A DNA stretch of 54,171 nt from Acidobacteriota bacterium (GCA_028876395.1 JAGWRX010000185.1:1-54171), one strand, 5' to 3'. Counted from the first letter of the stretch, positions 16,109-24,349 are shown. The notes: a model not told the origin generated them from the sequence alone. A program made the numbers and translations.

Positions 16109-17866
16109 TTAGAAGCTGGTCTTGCGCTCAGGGAACCACGTGAGCCGGATGTCGGTCGTGGTTACCGTGTGCTGGCCGGGCAGATAGATGGGCGCCTTCC
16201 AGTGCTCGAGCGCAAAGCTTCCGTTGATCTCAAAGTCGCGCCCGATGCGCTTCACCGCCTGGAAGTTGATGTCGTTCAAGGTCGTGCCGCCGGGGATGAA
16301 GTCTTTCGCAGCTTTCTGGTTGCGCAGCCCAACCTGCATCCATTCATTGCCGCTGAGGTGATAGGTAATCCAGCCCTGGCCGCCCTTGTCCTCGCGCCCG
16401 ATCCAGTCGCCGAAGAGCATTCCCTTGTTCGTGTAGCCCTGCTTCTGAATCGTCTCCCAGTACATGAAGCGGCCGCCGTTGCTGTTGGTGATGGGAGGAT
16501 CGGTGGAGACGGCTTCGACGCGTACATCGAGCTTGGGAACGCCGGGAACATGCGAAAGATAGAGGCCCGGCCGGATGGCGGCGCGGCGCGGCGCATCGAT
16601 GGGCGAGACGTCATCATGCACCTCTGAATCGCTGTAGAGGGTGAGCCAGTTGCGGACGAAGGGTAGCCGGTATGAGAAGTCGAATGCGCCGAAGCGCGCA
16701 CCGGGGTCCTTGCGGCTGTTCTTGACCGCGCCGCTTGGCGCCGAGAAGCTGAAAAAGCTTCTCAGGAACGATTCGAGCGTGATGGGAACGTGGCCCTTGC
16801 CGCCCCAAATGACGGTGCGCTCAAAGCCGAACTCCAGATTCTCCGTCGGGCGAAAGCTGATCTTTTCCAGGTGCATCCATGGCGCATTCGGTGCGACGTG
16901 GCCCTTGAGTGAGCCGACGATGAAGTCGTAGCGGAAGGGGCCGGTAATCCAGGAGAGCACCGGAACGTGCAGCGGCTCGATGCGGTCAATGCGGAACGTG
17001 TAGATGTTCTCCGCGTTGTTGGAGTATGCCATGCCGCCGCCAAGAGCAGGCCCAAGCCACTCGTCCTGTTTGCCAAAGGCTATCTCGTGGTTGAGCACGT
17101 GCGCGGAGACGTAGGCTTCCACCACGCGCCCATCGGTGACGGAAGAGAGGGGGCCCAGCGGGATGGTTGCCTGGTTGTAGGGCAGGCCGGTGGTGGGGTT
17201 GATGTAAGGAACCTGGTCGATGGCTGAGAGTTGCTGGGCCAGCGCGGACGTGTAGCCGGTCGCCGAGGGCGAGCCCTGGAACTCGCCGCGCGCATAGAGC
17301 ACAAAGCGCCCCGCTCCAATGTAGCCGCTCGCGCCCGTGTAGTTGTTGAAGCCGTTGGCGTAGGGGCGGCCATAGTCGTTGATGATGGTCTGGCCCAGGT
17401 GAAAGCTGTCGCCCAGGGGCGTGCCCGAAATGCCACGGGCGATGGTGTAGACCGACTCGACACGCGCATGGCCCTGGAGCGTTCCGCAGGGACCTTCCAG
17501 ATCCTGATTCAGCTCACGGTTCAGCGCCTCGTAGATTCCCTGCGCTTCATCGGTGGCCGCGCCGGGGTCGGCATCGTCAATGCGGGCGCCCGCCTGCTCA
17601 AGCATGTGGCTCACGCTGGCGCGCGTCCAGGGGCGCATCCCCAGGAAGACATCGTCAACAAAGCCCAGCGAGTAAAGCCGCAGCACGGCGGGATACACCC
17701 AGCTATCCACCGGGATGAAGGGCGAATCCATCACAGAAGGTTCGCAGACAGGCGTGGGACGGCTTGCATCCTTCCGTGTCTGCGCAGCAGCCGCCATCGG
17801 GCTTGCGGTCATCAGGAGAAGTCCTGCCAGCAGAGTCGCGCATTGGATGACAGGGGGAATGGTCAC
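16109..17866 (-). CDS. Wzi-like capsule assembly family outer-membrane protein
   Basis: 585 residues. A signal peptide (IQCATLLAGLLLMTASPMAAAAQ) precedes a helical N-terminal part containing FIPVDSWVYPAVLRLYSLGFVDDVFLGMRPWTRASVSHML, the typical start of Wzi-family proteins in this phylum. The remainder consists of alternating strand-like segments (GRFVLYARGEFQGSPS, HEIAFGKQDEWLGPALGG, GMLFGDWIGREDKGGQGW) consistent with a beta-barrel. In enterobacteria Wzi helps attach capsule to the cell surface; capsule genes are absent here, so the exact job is open. It is preceded by the E1-alpha-like gene on the same strand 104 bases away. Confidence 0.82.
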   Translation of the reverse strand: MTIPPVIQCATLLAGLLLMTASPMAAAAQTRKDASRPTPVCEPSVMDSPFIPVDSWVYPAVLRLYSLGFVDDVFLGMRPWTRASVSHMLEQAGARIDDADPGAATDEAQGIYEALNRELNQDLEGPCGTLQGHARVESVYTIARGISGTPLGDSFHLGQTIINDYGRPYANGFNNYTGASGYIGAGRFVLYARGEFQGSPSATGYTSALAQQLSAIDQVPYINPTTGLPYNQATIPLGPLSSVTDGRVVEAYVSAHVLNHEIAFGKQDEWLGPALGGGMAYSNNAENIYTFRIDRIEPLHVPVLSWITGPFRYDFIVGSLKGHVAPNAPWMHLEKISFRPTENLEFGFERTVIWGGKGHVPITLESFLRSFFSFSAPSGAVKNSRKDPGARFGAFDFSYRLPFVRNWLTLYSDSEVHDDVSPIDAPRRAAIRPGLYLSHVPGVPKLDVRVEAVSTDPPITNSNGGRFMYWETIQKQGYTNKGMLFGDWIGREDKGGQGWITYHLSGNEWMQVGLRNQKAAKDFIPGGTTLNDINFQAVKRIGRDFEINGSFALEHWKAPIYLPGQHTVTTTDIRLTWFPERKTSF

Positions 17867-17969
17867 ACATCGACTCCCTTCATACCCTCACTCTACCATT
17901 CAATTTTTCCAGCAAGACAACTCAAGGCGTCGCCATTCGGTGAGACGGCGAGCGATTGCGACAAGCAGT

Positions 17970-18938
17970 TCAGTCAGTCTGACTCTTGCTTATCCCGGCT
18001 GCCGCTTCCAGCTCCCGGCGAAAGGTCGCGGCGATTTTGCGCTTGAGCGCCGGGTTGAACAAACCCTTGCGAAGGAGGTAGGTCTCCATTCTGCGGATGG
18101 GGTCCAGAACCTCCGGCGGCTTCGGCGCTGCCTTGCGCGTTTCTTTTTGATTCTTGCACACGTAAGCCCGGCACTCAATCAGCGTGGGGCCGCGCCCCAG
18201 GCGAGCGCGCCCGATGGACTCGCAGGCAACACGATAAACGGCCACGGCGTCATTGCCGTCCACGGTAAGCGCCGGGATTCGGCGCGCCTGCGCATGGGCC
18301 GCAAGTTCGTCGAACACGGCCTGCGCCGCGAACTCTTCCGCCGCAGAGCGCACATACCGATGGCAGACAAACAGAACAGGCAGCTGGTGGATCCCGGCGA
18401 ACGCAAGGGCTTCGCGCCAAGCATCCATCGGGGCCGCGTCTTCCCCGCAAAGAGCCACGGTGATCCTTCCCTCCGATTTCAGCATCCATGCACTGGCCAC
18501 GCCGCAGGCAACGTTGAGCTGCGCGGCTGCCGACGGGGCCGGCGGAATCACGTGCCCATGTGCGTCATTGTTGCGCTCCATCCAGAAGCGCGCGGGTCCG
18601 CCGCCGTTCTCTGTGGCGGCGAGACAGCGAAAGACGTCCTTGAGCGGCATACCCCTGATGAAGCCAGCCGCGAAGTCGCCGCGTGAAAGGCTGAGAGCGT
18701 CTCCAGGCAAAAGGTCAACCAGCACACCCGCCAGAGCGGCCTCGCGGCCGGCGGAGTAGAGGTCTCCGCCTTGCTTGCCCAGTTGCAATGCGTCGGCGTG
18801 CTGCGCAATCATGCGGCACTTCACCATGGCCGTGTAAATCTCGATCAGCTTGTCGCTGGAGATCAGAGAGAAGCCGTTTCCGTCAGGCGGTGCTTTCGCG
18901 GCGGCGGTTTTTTCCTTCGCTGTTTTCCTGGCCGTCAT
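17970..18938 (-). CDS. E1-alpha-like (TPP enzyme fold) protein with degenerate cofactor motif
   Basis: 322 residues. The overall match is to the alpha subunit of 2-oxoacid dehydrogenases: IEIYTAMVKCRMIAQHADALQ, GREAALAGVLVDLL and the C-terminal LIECRAYVCKNQKE. However, the thiamine-diphosphate motif GDG...NN is replaced by CGEDAAPMDAWREALAFAG...VCHRY (164-194), and the catalytic His of the YRxHG loop is missing (SRGDFAAGFIRG). No E1-beta gene is adjacent. The N-terminus is Lys/Ala-rich. It probably no longer catalyses decarboxylation and may be structural or regulatory. Neighbours argJ (136 bases upstream) and the Wzi-like gene lie on the same strand but suggest no role. Confidence 0.72.
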   Translation of the reverse strand: MTARKTAKEKTAAAKAPPDGNGFSLISSDKLIEIYTAMVKCRMIAQHADALQLGKQGGDLYSAGREAALAGVLVDLLPGDALSLSRGDFAAGFIRGMPLKDVFRCLAATENGGGPARFWMERNNDAHGHVIPPAPSAAAQLNVACGVASAWMLKSEGRITVALCGEDAAPMDAWREALAFAGIHQLPVLFVCHRYVRSAAEEFAAQAVFDELAAHAQARRIPALTVDGNDAVAVYRVACESIGRARLGRGPTLIECRAYVCKNQKETRKAAPKPPEVLDPIRRMETYLLRKGLFNPALKRKIAATFRRELEAAAGISKSQTD

Positions 18939-19073
18939 CGTCGCTTGGACCTCACCTGTTGATGCGATTGTAGATGGACGCAGAGGCTGGTTGCCGCCTT
19001 TGCGGGTGCAGCTCTGCCGGCCGTTAGCTCGTCATTGCAGTACGTTGTTCTCAGACCGGCGCCGGCTTCCTGC

Positions 19074-20285
19074 CTATGTCGAGTAGTCCGCATTGATGCG
19101 GATGTAGTCGTGGGTCAGGTCAGTTGTCCAGAAGACGCAGGAACCTACGCCCTGGTTGAGCTGGATGGTAATGGCAAACTCCGGCTGCTGCAGATAGGCG
19201 TGGGCGGCGGCTTCGTCTAGCTCCACGGCGCGGCCGCCATCGCGGCAGATGCGCTGCTCGCCGAACCATATATCGATGCGCTCCGGGTCGATGGCCGCGC
19301 CGGAGTAGCCGATGGCCGCGGCGAGGCGGCCCCAGTTGGGGTCGCAGCCTGCCCATGCCGTCTTCACCAGAGGAGAGTGGGCAATGGCCTTGGCGACGCG
19401 CAGCGCGTCTGCGTCCGATGCCGCGCCCGCAATGCGCAACTCGACCACGTGCGTGATGCCTTCGCCGTCGGCTACAATCTGCCGGGCTAGCGACGTGCAT
19501 ACCTGCGTCAGGGCAACGGCGAACTCCGCATTGTGCCCGCTGATATGCGCTCCGCTTGCGCCCGAAGCCATCAGCAGAACGGTGTCGTTGGTCGAGGTGT
19601 CGCCGTCCACTGAGATGCGGTTGAAGCTGACCTCGATGGCCGAGCGCAGATAGTGGTCCAGCGCCTTTGGCTCAATCGCCGCATCGGTCAGGATGTACAC
19701 CAGCATGGTGGCATGGGGAATGAGCTGCGGGTGAATCATTCCCGCGCCCTTGCCGACGGCTGCGATGCGGACTTCCTTGCCGTCGATCTCCAGGCGCGCA
19801 AAGGCTGTTTTCTCCACCGTGTCGGTGGTCATGATCGCCTGCGCAACCTGCTGGAAGTGGTCGGACTCGGAGCCAATCGAAGCGGCGAGGTCAGGCAGTA
19901 CCGCGATGAGTTTCTCCGCGGGGAGCGGCACGCCGATGATGCCTGTGGATGAGGGGAAGACCTCTTCCGGCTTGCAGCCGAAGACCTCAGCGGCGGCGGT
20001 GCAGGTGGCGCGCGCTGCATCCAGCCCGGCCTTGCCGGCGGCGCAGTTGGCGTTGCCCGCGTTGATGGCAGCCACACGCATGCTGCCGCCGGTGGCGCGC
20101 AGGTGTTCCTTGTCCACCTGCAAGGGAGCGGCGGTGACGCGGTTGGCGGTAAAGACTGCGGCGGCGCTGGCCGGCGCATCGGCCACAATCAGGGCAAAGT
20201 CCGTGCGGCCGCTCTGCTTGAGCCCCGCTTTCGCCGCGCCGAAACGGAAGCCTTTGGGGATGAGGAATTGGGAAATGTCGCTCAT
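19074..20285 (-). CDS. argJ: Glutamate N-acetyltransferase / ornithine acetyltransferase
   Basis: 403 residues. ArgJ moves the acetyl group from N-acetylornithine to glutamate in the cyclic arginine pathway. Family signatures are FLIPKGFRFGAAKAGLK at the start, INAGNANCAAGKAG, PSSTGIIGVPLP, GKGAGMIHP, HATMLVYILTD and NRISVDGDTSTNDTVLLMASG. The precursor is self-cleaved before the Thr nucleophile in the ATML motif, here Ala192-Thr193. Between GMIHP and ATML the loop reads QLIPH, longer than the usual NM. It starts 34 bases from the divergent ABC gene, so its promoter must overlap that gene's 5' region. Confidence 0.95.
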   Translation of the reverse strand: MSDISQFLIPKGFRFGAAKAGLKQSGRTDFALIVADAPASAAAVFTANRVTAAPLQVDKEHLRATGGSMRVAAINAGNANCAAGKAGLDAARATCTAAAEVFGCKPEEVFPSSTGIIGVPLPAEKLIAVLPDLAASIGSESDHFQQVAQAIMTTDTVEKTAFARLEIDGKEVRIAAVGKGAGMIHPQLIPHATMLVYILTDAAIEPKALDHYLRSAIEVSFNRISVDGDTSTNDTVLLMASGASGAHISGHNAEFAVALTQVCTSLARQIVADGEGITHVVELRIAGAASDADALRVAKAIAHSPLVKTAWAGCDPNWGRLAAAIGYSGAAIDPERIDIWFGEQRICRDGGRAVELDEAAAHAYLQQPEFAITIQLNQGVGSCVFWTTDLTHDYIRINADYST

Positions 20286-20319
20286 GGATTACTCATTTAA
20301 TCTAGCAGGTGAGGGACGA

Positions 20320-21138
20320 ATGACGGACAGCGCGGAATCTGCCGGCCAAAGCGAATTTCTCGAACTCAGCAATGTGAACGTGGCGCGCGGCGAGCGCGTG
20401 GTGCTGCACGACGTGAACCTGACCATCCGCGCCGGGGAGCACGTGGCGATTCTTGGCCCCAACGGCTGCGGCAAGTCCACGCTGATTCTGACCATGACCT
20501 GCCAGATCTACCCGATCGTGCAGCCGGGCATGCGGGTGCGCATCTTCGGGCGGGAACGGTGGGACCTGACGCAATTGCGCAAGCACTTTGGCGTGGTGAG
20601 CGCGGGGCTGCTGGGCACGGACCTGCCCGGAGAGCGCACCGCCGTCACCACCGGACTTGATGCGGTGATTGCGGGATTTTTTTCGGCGTCCACGCTGTGG
20701 CCCAATCTGCACGTCACGCCGGAGATGCGCGAGAGGGCCCTGGAGGCGCTGGCGCGGATTGAGGCGACTCATCTGGCGGAACAGCTTATGGGGGAGATGT
20801 CGGCAGGCGAGAAGCGGCGCATTATGATTGCGCGGGCGCTGGTGCACCGGCCGAGGCAGCTGCTGCTGGATGAGCCCTCCAACGCGCTGGACCTGGCGGC
20901 ACAGAGGGACCTGCGCGAGACGCTGCGGCGGCTGGCCGCCGAGGGCACGGGCCTTGTGCTGGTGACACATCACCTGGGCGATATTTTGCCGGAGATCGAG
21001 CGCGTGATTCTGATGCGTGGCGGGCGGATTGTGGGCGACGGGCCGCGCGAGGAGTTGCTCACCGCGCCCAGGCTCAGCGAGCTGTTCAACACGCCTGTCC
21101 GCATCGGGCGGGACGAGGAATGGCTGCATAGCTGGTAG
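20320..21138 (+). CDS. ABC transporter ATP-binding protein (ModF/YlmA-like, stand-alone)
   Basis: 272 residues. Walker A is GPNGCGKST (46-54), the signature is MSAGEKRR, Walker B is QLLLDEPSNALD and the switch His is in VLVTHH. The signature differs from the common LSGGQ. The order and spacing resemble the ATPases of the ModF/YlmA group. No permease or binding protein gene is adjacent, so the transport partner, if any, lies elsewhere. The ATG at 20320 is chosen over far-upstream starts because AGGTGAGGG precedes it and homology-type sequence begins right after (EFLELSNVNVARGERVVLHDV). Confidence 0.87.
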   Translation: MTDSAESAGQSEFLELSNVNVARGERVVLHDVNLTIRAGEHVAILGPNGCGKSTLILTMTCQIYPIVQPGMRVRIFGRERWDLTQLRKHFGVVSAGLLGTDLPGERTAVTTGLDAVIAGFFSASTLWPNLHVTPEMRERALEALARIEATHLAEQLMGEMSAGEKRRIMIARALVHRPRQLLLDEPSNALDLAAQRDLRETLRRLAAEGTGLVLVTHHLGDILPEIERVILMRGGRIVGDGPREELLTAPRLSELFNTPVRIGRDEEWLHSW

Positions 21139-21225
21139 AGGCCAAACGAGACGGACGCGTGATACCATTCCGGCATCCGGCTTCCGGTCCCCCGGCGCCG
21201 GCCCCGTCCATTCCCGGAGGTGCTT

Positions 21226-22110
21226 ATGAGTCCCTACACTCGCCGTGAATTTCTGAAGACTTCGCTTGCCGCGGGCACTTTGGCCGGCGTTGGCGCGCTG
21301 CCGCTGCATGCGGCCCAGAACGCGGCCACCGAGGTCGTCACGCTGGGCAAGTCGGGAGTCCGCGTCACGCGGCTTGCCTTTGGCACGGGGAGCAACAACG
21401 GCTACGTGCAGGCGGCGCTGGGGCAGCAGGGCTTCAACCGGCTGGTGCGCTATGCCTATGACCGCGGCATTCGCTTCTTTGAGACGGCCGAGGCTTACGT
21501 GACGCCTGCGATGCTGGGTGAAGCACTCAAGGGCCTTCCGCGCGACAGCTACCAGCTGATGAGCAAGGTGACGACCGATCCGGGGGTCGATCCGCAGAAG
21601 CGGTTCGACGAGATGCGGCGTACGTCGCAGACGGACTACTTCGACATCATGCTGTTGCACTGGCAGCACACCGCGGACTGGGTTGCAGAGACTTCGCGCT
21701 GGCAGGACGGCGTCCTCGAAGCGCAGTCGAAAGGATCCATCCGCTCCCGCGGCGCATCGGTCCACGGCCTGCCCGCCCTGCGGCAGATGCCCGGGAACAA
21801 ATGGCTTGAAGTGGCCATGATTCGCATGAACCACAACGGCACCCGCATGGACGGCCCCACCTCCGCGGACAGCAACAATCCCGGCAGCGTGCCCGAGGTT
21901 GTGGAGCACGTGAAGCAGGTGAAGCAGCAGGGCATGGGCGTCATCAGCATGAAGCTGGTGGGCAACGGCAACTTCACGCAGCACAGTGACCGGCAGAAGG
22001 CCATGCGGTTTGCCTTCAAGGATGCGGGCGTGGATTGCGTGACGGTGGGCTTCAAGAGCACGCAGGAGATCGACGAAGCCATCGATAACTTGAACCTGGC
22101 GATGGCGTAA
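21226..22110 (+). CDS. Tat-exported aldo/keto reductase
   Basis: 294 residues. The Tat signal is TRREFLKTSLAAGTLAGVGALPLHA. The mature part is an aldo/keto reductase barrel: LGKSGVRVTRLAFGTG, then the active-site region FFETAEAY, the Lys in YQLMSKV and the His in DIMLLHW. The usual active-site Asp (DTAxxY) is Glu here. The C-terminal VTVGFKSTQEIDEAIDNL is typical. These enzymes normally use NADPH in the cytosol; an exported form must be exported folded with its cofactor bound. The start at 21226 follows GGAGG by five bases. The substrate is unknown. Confidence 0.85.
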   Translation: MSPYTRREFLKTSLAAGTLAGVGALPLHAAQNAATEVVTLGKSGVRVTRLAFGTGSNNGYVQAALGQQGFNRLVRYAYDRGIRFFETAEAYVTPAMLGEALKGLPRDSYQLMSKVTTDPGVDPQKRFDEMRRTSQTDYFDIMLLHWQHTADWVAETSRWQDGVLEAQSKGSIRSRGASVHGLPALRQMPGNKWLEVAMIRMNHNGTRMDGPTSADSNNPGSVPEVVEHVKQVKQQGMGVISMKLVGNGNFTQHSDRQKAMRFAFKDAGVDCVTVGFKSTQEIDEAIDNLNLAMA

Positions 22111-22126
22111 CTCCACCTCGCCGCTT

Positions 22127-22158
22127 GTGCCCAGGTCTCACGTTCGAGACCTGGGACA
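22127..22158 (+). terminator. Strong hairpin after the aldo/keto reductase gene
   Basis: CCCAGGTCTC and GAGACCTGGG form a perfect 10-bp stem with a 6-base loop, 19 bases after the stop; flanking TGT/ACA extends it with one bulge. There is no T run, so it may slow polymerase or protect the 3' end rather than act as a classic terminator. Confidence 0.45.
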
Positions 22159-22243
22159 GCATGATACGCAGCATTGCTTTTCCCGCGCCGTTCTGTGCCG
22201 AGATTGATATATACTCCCGCCTGTCCGAACGGGAGGTCAGCTT

Positions 22244-23119
22244 ATGTCACCCAAACCACTGCCTGACGTGGTTCTACGAGCCGCTACGCCTCAGGACAGT
22301 TCCGTCTGCGGTCAGATTTGTTTTGATGCTTTCTCCAGCATCAACAGCACCCACGGTTTCCCCTGCGATTTCCCTTCGCCGGAAGCAGCTATGGGACTGC
22401 TATCCATGCTGTTTTCCAGTCCCGGTTTCTACTCCGTAGTTGCGGAAAGCGGAGGCCGCATCGTCGGCAGTAACTGCCTCGATGAGCGGTCTGTGGTCAA
22501 GGGGATTGGTCCCATCACTATCGCGACTGACGCGCAGAATTGTGGTCTCGGGCGCAGGCTCATGGAGGCCGTGATGGACCGCGCCCGTGACGGCGGTGCC
22601 GCCGGTGTACGGCTCGTGCAAACAGCGTTTCACAATCGCTCGCTCTCCCTCTACGCGAGTCTCGGCTTTGTCGTCCGCGAGCCCCTTGCCTGCATGCAGG
22701 GCCGCACCACGCAGCCTGGCATGCCCGGCTGTGAAGCGCGGCCCGCTCAGCCCGGCGACATCGACGCCTGCAATGCGCTCTCCCACCGCGTGCATGGATT
22801 TGTCCGCGGCGCAGAACTTGCGCAGGCCATCCAGAACGGCACAGCCAGGGTCGTTGAGCGCGCTGGACGCATCACAGGCTACGCGACCGATCTTGCATTC
22901 TTTGGCCACGCCACCGCAGAGACAAATACCGATCTCCAGTCCCTCATTGCTTCGGTCGAGTCTTTCGGCGGACCGGGAATTCTTGTCCCGTCGCGCAACG
23001 CCAGTCTCTTTTCCTGGTGCCTGGCCAACGGCTTGCGGGTTGTCCAGCCCATGACCTTGATGACGGTGGGCCTTTACAACGAGCCTGCTGGCGCGTGGTT
23101 TCCTTCCGTGCTTTATTGA
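22244..23119 (+). CDS. Tandem GNAT-domain acetyltransferase
   Basis: 291 residues. The first GNAT domain (about 10-150) has the acetyl-CoA loop ATDAQNCGLGRRLMEAVMDRARDGGA and the following FHNRSLSLYASLGFVVRE. The second half (about 165-285, EARPAQPGDIDACNALSHRVHGF to VVQPMTLMTVGLY) looks like a second GNAT fold without a clear acetyl-CoA loop. Such double proteins acetylate small molecules or peptides; the substrate cannot be told. An extended -10-like TGATATATA lies at 22205-22213. Cytosolic, single-gene unit. Confidence 0.82.
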   Translation: MSPKPLPDVVLRAATPQDSSVCGQICFDAFSSINSTHGFPCDFPSPEAAMGLLSMLFSSPGFYSVVAESGGRIVGSNCLDERSVVKGIGPITIATDAQNCGLGRRLMEAVMDRARDGGAAGVRLVQTAFHNRSLSLYASLGFVVREPLACMQGRTTQPGMPGCEARPAQPGDIDACNALSHRVHGFVRGAELAQAIQNGTARVVERAGRITGYATDLAFFGHATAETNTDLQSLIASVESFGGPGILVPSRNASLFSWCLANGLRVVQPMTLMTVGLYNEPAGAWFPSVLY

Positions 23120-23137
23120 ACCGAGCCTGGCCGATCC

Positions 23138-23166
23138 TTGACGCCCCGTGCCGCCCGGTTTACCGT
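23138..23166 (+). promoter_or_regulatory. Sigma70-like promoter for the small structured transcript
   Basis: TTGACG (23138-23143) and TACCGT (23161-23166) are separated by exactly 17 bases. Transcription would start near 23173, a few bases before the extended Shine-Dalgarno-like sequence. Confidence 0.5.
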
Positions 23167-23199
23167 AGCGGTACACGGGAAAGGAGGTTGATCCAGCCT

Positions 23200-23250
23200 A
23201 TGAAATTTGATTTACCAAGTTGTACGCAACGTGAGGTGACTGAGGCCTAG
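23200..23250 (+). CDS. 16-residue mini-ORF (candidate leader peptide)
   Basis: Encodes MKFDLPSCTQREVTEA followed by TAG. GGAGG lies 12 bases upstream, within a far longer complementarity to the 16S rRNA 3' end than normal ribosome sites have. There is no run of a single amino acid as in biosynthetic attenuators. The TAG sits at the base of the downstream rod structure. Coding status is unproven. Confidence 0.4.
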   Translation: MKFDLPSCTQREVTEA

Positions 23251-23361
23251 GGCATCGCGCCCAAGACCCCAGCTTTGCCCCGGCGGAGCAGAATCTACCG
23301 GCCGGGTCACTGGCTCTCGCGGCAGCGCGATGGCCTTAGTCCAATCCCAACAGATCACCGG

Positions 23362-23405
23362 CAGCGGTCTGCGAACCTCAGGGTTCTCAGGCCGCTGTTG
23401 TTTTT
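23362..23405 (+). terminator. Strong rho-independent terminator of the small transcript
   Basis: A 16-bp stem (23362-23377 with 23382-23397; one mismatch, one G-U) with a 4-base loop, followed by TTGTTTTT. It is 194 bases before the next gene, so it ends a separate transcript or acts conditionally. Confidence 0.85.
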
Positions 23406-23599
23406 GCGGCCAAAGATGGGTAATTAACCAGATTCCCGGACCCTTGCGCCGCCGATTCCGGGCTTTATCGAGCCGGAACGTTGTGATTCTCTTACATCAT
23501 TAATTTTTTCCGCAACTATTTTTGGCTCCGGGGGTCTGAGCGCTCAAAGCATCTCCGTGGGCCCCATAAAGTTTCAAGGTTCAATCAGGAGGATTCGGA

Positions 23600-24178
23600 A
23601 TGGAAAAGAAAATATTCAGGTCGTCTCTGACCTTTGCGGCAGTTCTTGCTCTCGGCACATTCGCATTCGCACAACATGGCCGCCCGTCTGGCGCCGGGGG
23701 CGGCATGGGTGCTGGCATGGGCGCCGGTAATGGCGCCGGCATGGGCGGCAGCAGCATGGGCCGTCCGACAGACGCGGGCCCCGGCATGGGCCGCATGGGT
23801 GGCGGCTCGGGGATGTCCAACATGGGCTCCCAGTCGCCCAGTTCGGTTCTCAGCAACTCCCACGTGAACACCGCGCTGACCAATGCGCTTGGCAAGAGCG
23901 GCATTTCGGTCCCCGGTGGAAATCTGCAGAGCGCATGTGGGGGCTTCAAGAACCTTGGCGAGTGCGTTGCAGCCATGCACGTCGCGAAGAATCTGAATCT
24001 CAATTTCAGCGACATGCAGAACCTGATGACCGGCTCCAATGGTGAAAGCCTTGGAAAGGCCATTCAGGGTCTTGGCGGACCCAACGTGAAATACAAGAGC
24101 GAAGCCAAGAAGGCCAACAAGCAGGCACAGCAGGATCTGAACGCGGCTGCATCGGCCTACGTCCCTTCCGCTTCGTAG
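23600..24178 (+). CDS. Hypothetical secreted Gly/Met-rich protein
   Basis: 192 residues. A signal peptide (about 1-25, ending FAFAQ) is followed by a Gly/Met-rich stretch (about 28-80, GMGAGMGAGNGAGMGG) and a more ordered C-terminal region with CGGFKNLGECVAAMHVAKNLNLNFSDMQNLMTG and a Lys/Ala-rich end. Two Cys (about 114 and 122) could form a disulfide. AGGAGG lies just before the ATG. The C-terminal pattern looks like a recurrent Acidobacteriota secreted protein of unknown function. The Met-rich part could bind metal such as copper, but that is speculation. Confidence 0.72.
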   Translation: MEKKIFRSSLTFAAVLALGTFAFAQHGRPSGAGGGMGAGMGAGNGAGMGGSSMGRPTDAGPGMGRMGGGSGMSNMGSQSPSSVLSNSHVNTALTNALGKSGISVPGGNLQSACGGFKNLGECVAAMHVAKNLNLNFSDMQNLMTGSNGESLGKAIQGLGGPNVKYKSEAKKANKQAQQDLNAAASAYVPSAS

Positions 24179-24204
24179 CATTGCTGAATTGATGTTTGCC
24201 ATCT

Positions 24205-24252
24205 GGCCCTCTGTGCGCGGCTCGCACAGGGGGCCTTGGCGTTTGGTTTGAG
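24205..24252 (+). terminator. Probable terminator hairpin
   Basis: A 13-bp stem (24205-24217 with 24223-24235, one G-U pair) with a 5-base loop, 26 bases after the Gly/Met-rich gene. The following sequence (TTGGCGTTTGGTTT) is only moderately T-rich. Confidence 0.6.
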
Positions 24253-24349
24253 CTGTGCGTCCGGGAAGGGTTGAGTGTGCTCATTTGCGCACTCCCTTTG
24301 TGCCGGTTGTGCGGCCAGACCATTGCCGGCTGCGGTAAACTGACAGCAA

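Larger units (their letters stand above)
23173..23405 (+). ncRNA. Candidate structured small RNA or leader, carrying a 16-codon ORF
   Basis: About 233 bases bounded by a promoter-like sequence and a strong terminator. The 5' end carries AAAGGAGGTTGATCCAGCC (23180-23198), the reverse complement of the conserved last 18 bases of bacterial 16S rRNA with one extra T. Then comes a mini-ORF (23200-23250). A long rod follows: 23247-23260 pairs with 23325-23339 (14 bp, one bulge), CCAG/CTGG and CCCCGGCGG/CCGGCCGGG pair inside, and an 11-base loop caps it. The stop codon lies within the rod's base, so a ribosome finishing the ORF would melt it. I recognise no Rfam family. It may be a stand-alone RNA or an attenuator for the gene at 23600. 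Confidence 0.55.

Noticed and set aside
20302..22116. 604-codon minus-strand frame under the ABC and aldo/keto reductase genes
   Set aside because: Covers two clear plus-strand genes and shows no recognisable domain.
23180..23198. Possible 3' end of a 16S rRNA gene on the minus strand
   Set aside because: Only the last 18 bases match, with one insertion; sequence beyond it has no 16S helix 45 features, so this is not an rRNA gene.
23247..23339. SRP RNA, 6S RNA or a cobalamin/other riboswitch
   Set aside because: The rod shape is suggestive, but the SRP apical loop, the 6S central bubble and the cobalamin conserved boxes are absent.
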